The translations under genes were made by a program, and so were the position numbers. From JAWXCE01 sp033764775 (GTDB lineage Bacteria > Pseudomonadota > Alphaproteobacteria > Rhizobiales > Rhodomicrobiaceae), in the NCBI GenBank assembly GCA_033764775.1, contig JANRIQ010000025.1, forward strand, positions 1 to 64,000: a stretch of DNA of 64,000 bases. Direction: 5' to 3'. The notes beneath the pieces were generated by a model, which had not been told where the DNA came from, did no database searches, and was given only the letters and a program-made list of their open reading frames with translations. This document shows, one piece after another, positions 17,819 to 25,084 of the stretch (position 1 is the stretch's first letter; each line of letters begins with the position of its first letter).

Positions 17819-18366
17819 GCGTCCTCCAAAGTGGCGTTGAACAGGGTTTCGACGGTCGCGCCGGGCACGATGCGCGTGGTGAGCACCTCGAACACGGCGT
17901 CGCGGATCGGGTTGAATGAGGTCTGGTCGAGCTTTGACCACGAGATCGAGAGCGGGACTTTCACGGTGACGCCGCGCGCGTCCGGCTCGACGAACGAATA
18001 CCCGGCGGCGCGGGCGCGGCTCATCACGTCCGAGATCAAGTCGGCGTAACCGGCGACGCCCAGCGTCTCCGCCGCGTCGGCGGGCAGGTCGAAGACGGCG
18101 CAGAAACCGGCCTCGCACAGCGCCCAGGCGCGCAGATGTTCGGCGTCGATGAACTCGATGTTCGAACGATTGTTCTCGAACGCCTTTTGAATTACGGCAA
18201 AGAAATGCGCGTGATCTTTCGACGAGCGCGGATGCGTGATCGTAACCTTGAACGTGCGGCCGGGGCTGAGAAAGCCGATGGCGTCGCGCCACAGGATGCG
18301 GTCGGCGTCGCGCCACGGCCGGGCCGATCCGTCCGCCTGCTTCTGGAACATCACCACGCGCGCCAT
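17815..18366 (-). CDS. Hypothetical phage protein, DUF1367-like
   Basis: 183 residues. The segment HPRSSKDHAHFFAVIQKAFE followed by LPADAAE and a C-terminal ISWSKLDQTSFN part recalls phage DUF1367 or NinB-side proteins, which sit among lambdoid recombination genes. The match is by memory and weak. The gene starts three bases after the Gp157 stop. Confidence 0.5.
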   Translation of the reverse strand: MARVVMFQKQADGSARPWRDADRILWRDAIGFLSPGRTFKVTITHPRSSKDHAHFFAVIQKAFENNRSNIEFIDAEHLRAWALCEAGFCAVFDLPADAAETLGVAGYADLISDVMSRARAAGYSFVEPDARGVTVKVPLSISWSKLDQTSFNPIRDAVFEVLTTRIVPGATVETLFNATLEDA

Positions 18367-18369
18367 GGC

Positions 18370-18933
18370 TTACACCCGGATCGCGACGGTGGGTTCGCCA
18401 ACTTTCAGTCTGCAACCGGGCACGTCGACGCCCTCTTTCAGCGCGCGAAGGATCGCCGCGCCGTCGGGCTTTGGCGGTTGCGGTTTCAGGAACTCCGCCG
18501 GAATGTCGCCGGCGCAGCCCTCCACATACTCGACGGATTTGGAGCCGGCGCGTACTGAGAGTGTCGCCAGCGCGCACTCGAATTTGGAGCGGCCGGCCGC
18601 CGTCATCGCCTTCAGAAGCGCGAGGCGCAGGCGTTCGCCCCGGCGCTCGTATCGGCGGCGGCGATCAATGATGCGCTGCGCGCGCTCGTCGGCCGCGCGT
18701 GCGAGCATCGCCGCGTCCTGGTGTGCCTCGATCAAAGCCTCGATGACGCCGGCTATGTCGGTCGCGCCGTCGATGGTGTCGCAGATGGCCTGCGCGTCGT
18801 CGTCGGACATGTCATCCTCGGCCCCTTCCGGGCGCGGCGCGTAGATCGCGGCGGGGTCGAAGCCGAGCGCGTCGTAAACGGCTCGCTTTACGGCGAGCGC
18901 CCGGGTGATTTCGGCTTGCGCGTCGGGCGTCAT
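18370..18933 (-). CDS. Siphovirus Gp157-family protein
   Basis: 187 residues. The C-terminal two-thirds shows the Gp157 layout: a basic helical stretch (RRRYERRGERLRLALLKAM), a strand block (ALATLSVRAGSKSVEYV), then IPAEFLKP, and a closing ILRALKEGVDVPGC block. Gp157 proteins are found in temperate phages and have been linked to resistance to virulent phages; no biochemical role is established. ATG 18933 overlaps the upstream stop by four bases. Confidence 0.75.
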   Translation of the reverse strand: MTPDAQAEITRALAVKRAVYDALGFDPAAIYAPRPEGAEDDMSDDDAQAICDTIDGATDIAGVIEALIEAHQDAAMLARAADERAQRIIDRRRRYERRGERLRLALLKAMTAAGRSKFECALATLSVRAGSKSVEYVEGCAGDIPAEFLKPQPPKPDGAAILRALKEGVDVPGCRLKVGEPTVAIRV

Positions 18934-19139
18934 TCGCCGCCCTCCCGCTTGACGTCCACGTCGGGCGCGGCCGCCCAAAGCACGCCGCCGGCCATGGCGA
19001 GCAGGAGGCCGGAGGCGAAACGCGTGAGCGGCGGCAACTCCATCTGGCCGTACAAGTCGAAGGCGAAGAGGGCGCCGACGGCCGCCGCGTTGACGGCGAG
19101 CACGCGCACGGCGAGCGCCGGGGACATGCGCGGGATCAT
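18930..19139 (-). CDS. Small membrane protein
   Basis: 69 residues with two hydrophobic segments (VRVLAVNAAAVGALFAFDLY and FASGLLLAMAGGVLWAA) joined by a short polar link, ending in a charged tail. It is probably an inner-membrane hairpin. The role is unknown. Four-base overlaps with both neighbours. Confidence 0.55.
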   Translation of the reverse strand: MIPRMSPALAVRVLAVNAAAVGALFAFDLYGQMELPPLTRFASGLLLAMAGGVLWAAAPDVDVKREGGE

Positions 19140-19528
19140 GGGCGCGCCTCGCGGGCCTCGGCGGCGAGCGCGTCGGCGATCAGTTCGGCGCATACGACGG
19201 CGCGGGCTTTGTCGCGCCAGCGCCCGCCGCGCAGATAGGCCTCGTCGGCCCGGGCTTTTTGGGCGCGCCAGGATTGGAGGAAGATGGGGCGGACGGCGGC
19301 GGCGATCGTCACCTCGCAGCCGTCATCGTCCGCCCCGGCCCGCCCGTGCGCGTCCGGCTCTGCGGCCACATCGCGCGTCGACTCGGGCGGGCTGAGCGCG
19401 TCGCTTCCGTTCGGAACCCCGCTGGCGCCGCGCTCGGATAAGGGGGCCGTCTCACGCGCCTCGCGCGCCGATGTTGACAAAAAGCTTGGCGCGCTTGAAA
19501 CGAATGCATCAGGTTTGACGACGGCCAT
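19136..19528 (-). CDS. Hypothetical phage protein, first gene of the early-left operon
   Basis: 130 residues with a long Ser/Pro/Asp-rich, probably unstructured N-terminal half and a helical C-terminal half (QSWRAQKARADEAYLRGG). GGAGGA lies about six bases before ATG 19528, which fixes this start over the upstream in-frame ATG at 19573. By position it is the first gene after the left promoter, where lambda has its antiterminator N, but nothing in the sequence proves that role. Confidence 0.6.
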   Translation of the reverse strand: MAVVKPDAFVSSAPSFLSTSAREARETAPLSERGASGVPNGSDALSPPESTRDVAAEPDAHGRAGADDDGCEVTIAAAVRPIFLQSWRAQKARADEAYLRGGRWRDKARAVVCAELIADALAAEAREARP

Positions 19529-19542
19529 TTGCGTTCCTCCGA

Positions 19543-19594
19543 ATTTGCCTCTTGGGCAAATCAGGAGTGACATAAGGGCAAATCAAAGGCAAAT
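19543..19594 (-). promoter_or_regulatory. Left operator cluster (OL-like)
   Basis: A perfect palindrome, ATTTGCC (19543-19549), TCTTG, GGCAAAT (19555-19561), lies directly before the ribosome-binding site of the first early-left gene. Further half-sites GGCAAAT follow at 19577-19583 and 19588-19594, about two and three helical turns away. The same core occurs before the Cro-like gene, so this is the repressor-binding region of the left promoter. Confidence 0.8.
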
Positions 19595-19643
19595 ACTTTT
19601 TTCCGGTTTCTATCGGTTTCTACGATCTTGGGTTGTTGATAAG

Positions 19644-20369
19644 ATGTGGATACGAGCGGTGCGGGTGACGCTAAGTGTTCTGGCGCTAATCATAGGCGGG
19701 CTGTTTTCCGCAGTTTTCTTGTATGCAAAGGCGTACTGGTCGGTAGTTTTGGCCCTTGGGGCAAGCGTCATTGCCTTTCGAGGGATGCGCTCGCTTCCGA
19801 TTCGCATCGCGGCGCCGAGTTATTTGTTCGCGCTGTTTCTGGCGGTTGTGATTTTTCCGGCTCAGTATGTAGCGGAGACGGGCCCGCCCCAGTCGTCGCC
19901 GGGCGCGCCCGCGCCAGCGCAATCGCCAGCGGCTGAAGCGTCGCAATCCACGCCGAGTTCGGGTTATGCGCTTATCGTCCAACCGGGCGGTCCCATGGCG
20001 TCTCGCGTGCTCCTCAACGCTACTGCGCGAACGGTGAAGCGCGCTGATTACCCCGACGCGTGGCCGATGCGTTCGGATGAGGCGGTGATCGTTTGTCACC
20101 AAGAGTTGCGGGGGGCTTTCGTCGTGTTCATCGTGGGCGGTGCGGCATACGCGCTGAATGGCGCAACCCGGGAAGAAGCTTTCAGGCGACGCCTCGAGGT
20201 TAAAACGCCAAGTCGAACGATTTTGCCCGTGCTTGATCCCTTCCACCACGCCGAATGGCTCGCCGCGCGGAAGCCTGCGGGATGGCCGAAAAGCGAGCCG
20301 TGGAACACACGCATCAACATCGATCCACTTTTTAAGGAGTGGCGAAAAATGAATTGTTACAACGACTAG
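19644..20369 (+). CDS. Membrane protein of the immunity region (possible moron)
   Basis: 241 residues with about three N-terminal membrane segments (VTLSVLALIIGGLFSAVFL; VVLALGASVIAF; YLFALFLAVVIFPAQYV), a Pro/Ser-rich linker, then a roughly 130-residue soluble part with EAVIVCHQELRGAFVVFIVG. It lies between OL and the repressor gene, the place of rexAB in lambda, but is read toward the repressor gene. The two stop codons share the palindrome CTAG at 20366-20369. Function is not recognised; superinfection exclusion is only an inference from location. Confidence 0.6.
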   Translation: MWIRAVRVTLSVLALIIGGLFSAVFLYAKAYWSVVLALGASVIAFRGMRSLPIRIAAPSYLFALFLAVVIFPAQYVAETGPPQSSPGAPAPAQSPAAEASQSTPSSGYALIVQPGGPMASRVLLNATARTVKRADYPDAWPMRSDEAVIVCHQELRGAFVVFIVGGAAYALNGATREEAFRRRLEVKTPSRTILPVLDPFHHAEWLAARKPAGWPKSEPWNTRINIDPLFKEWRKMNCYND

Positions 20370-20923
20370 CTTCGCAAGATGACGCCGCGGATGTGCGCGT
20401 CGACCGCATCCATGTGGATCGGAAGGGTGTTGTAATCCCGGCTGTTCGAGATGAGCAGTTTCGGCGGCACAAACTGCCGCACGATCGTTTTTGCAGCAGT
20501 GAGGTTTTTGTCGTCGTAAAGCTGGACGATGACAGCGTCGCCGGCCTTAACGCTCGCGATTGCTTCGGAGCTATAGTCGACTACGTGCAACTCGCCGGCG
20601 CGAATGCCGAGCTCTGAAAGCACGTCACTCTTGATCCGATAAAGAGCCTGATGCGTTCCGGCGAGCGTGCGAGCGAGAGGAGAGCCTTTCGGCGGCAAGA
20701 ACGGCTGCGCGTCCTCGGCCATGCCAAGCACTCCAGCCGGAATAATGTCGTTCACGCTGACTGAGAGCGCTTGGGCCACTTTTTCCAATCCCTCGAGCGT
20801 GATCCCTCGCTTGCCCGTCTCGACGCGGGACAAATACGTCACCGAAAGTCCGGTCGTCTCCGCCAGCTTTTCGAGGGTCACTCCCCGATCTTTTCTAATT
20901 TGTCTCAGCCGATTGTCGCTCAT
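20366..20923 (-). CDS. CI-like repressor, XRE helix-turn-helix with degenerate S24-like domain
   Basis: 185 residues. The N-terminal HTH (RQIRKDRGVTLEKLAETTG, then LSVTYLSRVETGKRG) is typical of phage repressors. The C-terminal 100 residues look like the LexA/S24 fold (RIKSDVLSELGIRAGELHVV, KAGDAVIVQLYDD), but the catalytic Ser-Met and Lys motifs are not seen. It probably holds lysogeny by binding the TTGCC-N5-GGCAA operators. ATG 20923 is chosen; ATG 20941 would add six residues, and neither has a clear Shine-Dalgarno sequence. Confidence 0.82.
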   Translation of the reverse strand: MSDNRLRQIRKDRGVTLEKLAETTGLSVTYLSRVETGKRGITLEGLEKVAQALSVSVNDIIPAGVLGMAEDAQPFLPPKGSPLARTLAGTHQALYRIKSDVLSELGIRAGELHVVDYSSEAIASVKAGDAVIVQLYDDKNLTAAKTIVRQFVPPKLLISNSRDYNTLPIHMDAVDAHIRGVILRS

Positions 20924-20979
20924 GGGCGCAGTTTTGCCCATATCAATTCGCACGCAACCGCCTTTCCGGCAAAATCGTG

Positions 20980-21019
20980 TTGACATTAATTTGCCTCTTG
21001 GGCAACGTGCGGGGCAAAT
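20980..21019 (+). promoter_or_regulatory. Right promoter/operator (OR-like)
   Basis: TTGACA (20980-20985) is followed by TTTGCC-TCTTG-GGCAA (20990-21005), the same core as the left operator, and by a half-site GGCAAAT (21013-21019) that runs into the ATG of the Cro-like gene. The -10 box is weak. Repressor bound here would block the promoter and the start region of cro. On the other strand, the start of the repressor gene also carries a GGGCAAA half-site. Confidence 0.75.
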
Positions 21020-21245
21020 GAACGAGTCGAGCCGGGAGACGGTAACAGATAAGTTTGACGCGATGTTGCGGCGAAAGGGCATGGGGCGACGGGAGTTCGC
21101 TCGCTCGATCGGCGTGAGCGCGGGCTATATCTCGCGCCTATTCCCGCGCCGCGGCGCTCCAAAACGAAATGTCGGGAAGGGCGTGGCTCGGCGGATCATC
21201 GACAACTCCGACGGCGCGCTCACCGCCGACGATTTTCTAGCCTGA
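21018..21245 (+). CDS. Cro-like small DNA-binding protein
   Basis: 75 residues with a lambda-repressor-like HTH: RKGMGRREFARSIGVSAGYI, followed by SRLFPRRGAPKR. It is divergent from the CI-like gene across the OR-like operator and is the first gene of the early-right operon, so a Cro role is likely. Its ATG overlaps the last operator half-site, with GGGG five bases upstream as ribosome-binding site. An upstream in-frame start at 20667 is rejected because it would run through the repressor gene. Confidence 0.72.
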   Translation: MNESSRETVTDKFDAMLRRKGMGRREFARSIGVSAGYISRLFPRRGAPKRNVGKGVARRIIDNSDGALTADDFLA

Positions 21246-21363
21246 TCGGCGGCGTAAGCCGCCTCGCAGTCCTCCAGTGCAGTTGCTTTTTCGCGTCGCC
21301 GCCCGCGCCGGGCGTAACTCCGCGCGCGGGCGTTTTTCAGCAATCCGTTACCCATGGACGATC

Positions 21364-21822
21364 ATGCACAACCGCGCGCAGCTCATCGGCAACCTGGGCA
21401 AAGACCCTGAAATCCGCGCCACCCGCGACGGGCGCGAGATCGCCTCGTTCTCGCTCGCCACGTCCGAGAGCTGGCGCGACCGGGAAACTGGCGAAAAGCG
21501 CGAGCGCGTCGAGTGGCACCAGGTCGTCGTCTTCTCCGAAGGCCTCGTCAAGGTCGTGAAGGGCTACCTGAAAAAAGGCATGCGCGTGCTCGTCGAGGGC
21601 AAAATCGCGACCCGCAAATGGCAGGACAACGAGGGCCGCGACCGCTGGTCGACGGAGATCGTGCTGCAGGGCTACGACGCTAAGCTTTTGATGCTTGAAA
21701 AGCCGAATGGCGGCGGCCGCCCGGCGGCGGACAGCGCCGACGATTACGGCTCGGGCGACGATTACGGCGGGCGCGAGCGAGGCCGTCCCGCCGACGACCT
21801 TAACGATGAAATTCCGTTCTAG
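21364..21822 (+). CDS. ssb: Single-stranded DNA-binding protein
   Basis: 152 residues. The OB fold is clear (NRAQLIGNLGKDPEIRATRD, FSLATSESW, VEWHQVVVF, VLVEGKIATRKW), followed by a Gly/Asp/Arg linker and the acidic tip DDLNDEIPF that recruits partner proteins in bacterial SSBs. It coats single strands during phage replication and is the first replication gene after cro. Confidence 0.95.
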   Translation: MHNRAQLIGNLGKDPEIRATRDGREIASFSLATSESWRDRETGEKRERVEWHQVVVFSEGLVKVVKGYLKKGMRVLVEGKIATRKWQDNEGRDRWSTEIVLQGYDAKLLMLEKPNGGGRPAADSADDYGSGDDYGGRERGRPADDLNDEIPF

Positions 21823-21833
21823 GGGGGGGTGAG

Positions 21834-22262
21834 ATGTCAACCACTCTTATCCGCCCTGTCTCCATCCACGTCACGCACCACGCCGTGCTGCGCTACATGG
21901 AGCGCATCCTCGGGCTGTCCGCCGCCATCAAAGCCGCCTCGAAGGTGGATGAGGTCGCCGGGCCGCGCTGGCGTCCGGCGCTGTCCGTCTCGGACGCCCG
22001 CGTGGCCGAAACGGTCGCGGAAGCCGAGGGTCTATGTCTTGATGACATTCGCCGCCAAGTCGCGCCGCCAGAGATGATCGAGTTTTTCGCTTGGCCGGCC
22101 GTGCTTGTGCGCTGCTCCCGGCATTCGACGCTGTTGCTTTCGGGCGAGGCCGTCACCGTCGTCAAGCCGGGGTGGACGCTCGCCGACGCGCCAGTGCGCG
22201 ATTTGCCGGCTCCGCGCGCCGGGATGCGCCCGCCCGTCGTTTCCGAGGAGGCTCGCGCATGA
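21834..22262 (+). CDS. Hypothetical early phage protein
   Basis: 142 residues, about 10 bases after ssb with a strong G-rich ribosome-binding site. Histidine-rich start (SIHVTHHAVLRYMERILG), then a mixed alpha/beta body and a Pro-rich end. No family is recognised. Its stop overlaps the gcrA start by four bases. Confidence 0.55.
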   Translation: MSTTLIRPVSIHVTHHAVLRYMERILGLSAAIKAASKVDEVAGPRWRPALSVSDARVAETVAEAEGLCLDDIRRQVAPPEMIEFFAWPAVLVRCSRHSTLLLSGEAVTVVKPGWTLADAPVRDLPAPRAGMRPPVVSEEARA

Positions 22263-22666
22263 GCATCTGGACGCAAGAAAAAATCGAGGCGCTGAAGCGC
22301 CTGCGCGACGAGGGCCGCACGACGGCTGAGATCGCCCGCGCGCTGGGAGCTGCCTTCACGCCGGCCATGGTTGTCGGCAAGGCAAAGCGTCTCAAGCTGA
22401 CAAAACTTGACCGCAACCGCCTGACCGCGCCGGTCAGCGTCGCGCCGAAGCCGTCTGCGCCGATATCCGAGTGGGAAGCGCGGTTTCAGGAGGCGGGGCT
22501 CGTCGCGCTTGACGATCTGGGCCGCGCGCATTGCCGCTGGCCGTGCGCCGAGGGCCGATACTGCGGCCGCGCCCGCGTCGTCGGCGCCTACTGTCTTGCT
22601 CATGCGCGCCGGGCTTACGTGCGCGCTAGGCCGGCGGCGCGGTCGGTTGAAAAACTCGCAGCTTAA
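22259..22666 (+). CDS. gcrA: Phage GcrA-family cell-cycle regulator
   Basis: 135 residues. The N-terminal GcrA DNA-binding region is nearly complete: MSIWTQEKIEALKRLRDEGR, TTAEIARALG, VVGKAKRL. The C-terminal region has the conserved CRWP motif (HCRWPCAEG) and YCLAHARRAY. In Alphaproteobacteria GcrA binds sigma70 and activates promoters carrying methylated GANTC sites, controlling S-phase genes. A phage copy among replication genes probably ties phage transcription to, or redirects, the host cell cycle. Confidence 0.88.
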   Translation: MSIWTQEKIEALKRLRDEGRTTAEIARALGAAFTPAMVVGKAKRLKLTKLDRNRLTAPVSVAPKPSAPISEWEARFQEAGLVALDDLGRAHCRWPCAEGRYCGRARVVGAYCLAHARRAYVRARPAARSVEKLAA

Positions 22667-22676
22667 GGGAGGGGAC

Positions 22677-23825
22677 ATGCGCCTGACGATCGAGAAAAAA
22701 GAGCTGGAGCGGCTGCTGAAGGCCGCCTGCGGCGTCGCCGAGCGCCGGGCCGTCATCCCGATTTTGGGACACGTGCTGATCACGGCCGGAGCCGGTGCGG
22801 TGAGTGTCGTGGCGACGGACATGGACATGACCGTGCGCGCTGCCGGGCCCGCCGATGTGGAGGCGCAAGGGCAAGCGACGGCGCCCGCCCACGTGCTCGC
22901 CGACATCGTGCGCAAGTTGCCCGCCGGGCGCGTGAGCGTAGAGCTGCAGAAAACCGAGCTCGCCGTCGCGTCCGGTCGCTCGCGCTTCCGGCTGGCGGCG
23001 CTCGATCCGGCCGACTTCCCCGCGATGACTGAGCCGCAGGCGCACGCGATCGCGCTGCCCGGCGCTGAGCTTCGCCGCTGCCTGACGACGGCGCGCGCCG
23101 CAATTTCGAGCGATCCGACGCGCCCCTACCTCCACGGCGTGCACGTGCATGGCGGCGACGGGCGCATCCATTTTGTCGCGACGGACGGCCACCGGCTGCA
23201 CGCCGCCTCCGCGTCGCTTAGCCCCGACGCGCCCCCGTTTCCGGCGGTCACCATCTTGAAAAAAGCGGCGTCGATGATGCTCGCCATGGCGGACGGCGAG
23301 GAGGCCTGCGCGTTGACGCTCGGCGACAACAAAATGGCGTTCGCCGCCGGCGGCGCGTCGCTCGTCGCGAAGCTCGTCGAGGGCAAGTTCCCCGAATATG
23401 GCCGCATCGTGCCGCCCCCCGTCGCGCTGCCCGTGCGCGTGAACGCCGCGCTTCTTGCCGCCAAGCTTGATCTCGCCGCGACCGTGCACATGGCGGGCGC
23501 CGAGACGGTCAACATCGAGGCGGCGGGCGAAGGCCTGTCGCTGCTCGCCCGCGACAAGCTCCACGGCGCGAGCCTCGTCGACTTGGACGCGCACGCGCCC
23601 GACGCCGCGATCACCATCGGCTTCAACGAGAGCTATCTGCGCGAGATGCTCGCGCCGTTCGGCGACGCCGAGGTGGAGGTGCATCTCTCCGCGCCCGAGG
23701 CGGCCGTTCTGGTGCGCCGCGACGGCGACGACGGGTTCTACGCGGTCGGCATGCCGTGCCGGATGCTTGAGCCGGGCGTCGAGTTCGCCGCGTTCCGCGC
23801 GGCCGAAACGGCGGAGGCGGCGTGA
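22677..23825 (+). CDS. dnaN: Phage-encoded DNA polymerase III beta sliding clamp
   Basis: 382 residues covering the three clamp domains: MRLTIEKKELERLLKAACGV at the start, the middle YLHGVHVHGG/VATDGHRLH block that is diagnostic for DnaN, and the C-terminal end VGMPCRMLEP that replaces the usual MPMRL of chromosomal clamps. A strong GGGAGGGG ribosome-binding site precedes ATG 22677. It forms a ring around DNA and tethers polymerase. A full-length clamp in a temperate phage suggests replacement of the host clamp. Confidence 0.92.
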   Translation: MRLTIEKKELERLLKAACGVAERRAVIPILGHVLITAGAGAVSVVATDMDMTVRAAGPADVEAQGQATAPAHVLADIVRKLPAGRVSVELQKTELAVASGRSRFRLAALDPADFPAMTEPQAHAIALPGAELRRCLTTARAAISSDPTRPYLHGVHVHGGDGRIHFVATDGHRLHAASASLSPDAPPFPAVTILKKAASMMLAMADGEEACALTLGDNKMAFAAGGASLVAKLVEGKFPEYGRIVPPPVALPVRVNAALLAAKLDLAATVHMAGAETVNIEAAGEGLSLLARDKLHGASLVDLDAHAPDAAITIGFNESYLREMLAPFGDAEVEVHLSAPEAAVLVRRDGDDGFYAVGMPCRMLEPGVEFAAFRAAETAEAA

Positions 23826-24202
23826 TGTGGGACGCCAATTTCATCCTCGCGACGGGGATTATTCATTCGGATTGCAGAGCTGAGGCTTGGTTGGATTTCG
23901 CTCAAAATGTCGCTGACGGCATTCGGAAAACGGATGCGTTTCTGCGCGCCTTCGACAGTTTTGATGACGGTAGGCAGGTCGATGTTGCGATCGCGATCTA
24001 CAGGCGCGTCGGCGTCACGTTCGAGTGCGACGGAGACGAGGAGGCGGGCGTCGCTGACGGCCTCGCCATGCGTCGCGCTCTGCGCGAGCTGCGAGCCGGG
24101 CGCGAGGCCGAGGCGCTGATCTGGCTGCGGCGCGCGCTCAATGATGAGCCGGGGTTCGTCGCAGCCGAAAAATACCAGGCTTGGCGCGGGAAGCGGCCCT
24201 GA
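23825..24202 (+). CDS. Hypothetical early phage protein
   Basis: 125 residues, acidic (FDSFDDGRQVDVAIAIYRRV, ECDGDEEAGVADGLAM). No family is recognised. It starts at the dnaN stop (GTGATG), either ATG 23825 or GTG 23822, so it is translationally coupled to the clamp. Confidence 0.55.
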   Translation: MWDANFILATGIIHSDCRAEAWLDFAQNVADGIRKTDAFLRAFDSFDDGRQVDVAIAIYRRVGVTFECDGDEEAGVADGLAMRRALRELRAGREAEALIWLRRALNDEPGFVAAEKYQAWRGKRP

Positions 24203-24531
24203 TGCGAACCCGCCCGGAAACCCTTGCACTTGACGACCGCATCATCGCCGCGAGCCGCGCGGCGCCGCGATCACCCGAACGCCGCGAGGGACGCATGAGG
24301 AGGCCGGGTGAATTCTGCTTCGTGGGATGGAGGGACAGCGACGTGACGAAGCTTTTGAACGAGAGGCTGCGCGAGAGCGAACGGCTGCGGGCGCGCGATG
24401 TCGTCATTGAGGCCGGGCTGTGGCCGATGAAAAAGCTGGTCGACGAGGCGATGACCATCATCGCTAAGGGCGCGAAACGGGATGCGGCGGTCGCCGAGAT
24501 GCGGCGCAGGTTCAAACGGGAGGCGGCGTGA
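24202..24531 (+). CDS. Hypothetical early phage protein
   Basis: 109 residues, strongly basic with a helical second half (TKLLNERLRESERLRARDVV). ATG 24202 overlaps the upstream stop by one base. Function unknown. Confidence 0.5.
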   Translation: MRTRPETLALDDRIIAASRAAPRSPERREGRMRRPGEFCFVGWRDSDVTKLLNERLRESERLRARDVVIEAGLWPMKKLVDEAMTIIAKGAKRDAAVAEMRRRFKREAA

Positions 24532-24821
24532 TGGACGATTACGATCGCGTCGCCCGCGCCGTCGCCGAAGACAAGGCGTTCGCGCTCAGCGCCGAGAACG
24601 CCAAGCTGCTCGACGAGCTGCGCGCGATGGAAGAACGCCTCCTCGCGCTGGAGGGCAACCGGATTGAGTTGCTACGGCTTGATCTTTCCTTCGTTTGCTC
24701 GAGGGCGGGGCAGAGCGCTGAGCTTTTTGGCTGGATGGAGTCCGCGATCCTTCGTTTTGAGGAAGCGCTTGAGCGCGACAAGGCCGCCTTCCGCGAGCGT
24801 TGGGGGCGCGATCCCAAATGA
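24531..24821 (+). CDS. Hypothetical coiled-coil phage protein
   Basis: 96 residues. The first 50 residues form a likely coiled coil (AENAKLLDELRAMEERLLAL). ATG 24531 or GTG 24528 is the start; both couple it to the gene before. Function unknown. Confidence 0.5.
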   Translation: MDDYDRVARAVAEDKAFALSAENAKLLDELRAMEERLLALEGNRIELLRLDLSFVCSRAGQSAELFGWMESAILRFEEALERDKAAFRERWGRDPK

Positions 24822-25084
24822 CCGACGGCGTGTTTATCCCATTAACCGAGCTCATCGGCCTGAAGCTGCGCGAGACCCGCGACGTGATGAGGTTGATCGC
24901 GGGGGATGAATATCGCGGCCGCGCCCGTGTTGTCGGCCAGATCGTCGCCGCCGTTGCGAAAGCGCGCGGTATCGACTTTCACGCGGCCGCCATCGCTCTC
25001 GCCAAGGAAGCTGCGGCCGCTGGTTGTCGCGGTTCTATGATGTGGTTGATGGCGGCGCTATGCGACCATCTGGAGGCGGCATGA
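24818..25084 (+). CDS. Hypothetical early phage protein
   Basis: 88 helical residues (ELIGLKLRETRDVMRLIAGD; ALAKEAAAAGCRGSMMWLMA). ATG 24818 overlaps the upstream stop, and its own stop overlaps the helicase start. Function unknown. Confidence 0.5.
   Translation: MTDGVFIPLTELIGLKLRETRDVMRLIAGDEYRGRARVVGQIVAAVAKARGIDFHAAAIALAKEAAAAGCRGSMMWLMAALCDHLEAA

Noticed and set aside
24202..24531. Possible Par- or toxin-antitoxin-like pair with the next gene
   Set aside because: Sizes fit, but no known toxin or antitoxin motif is present and all early genes here are small and overlapping.
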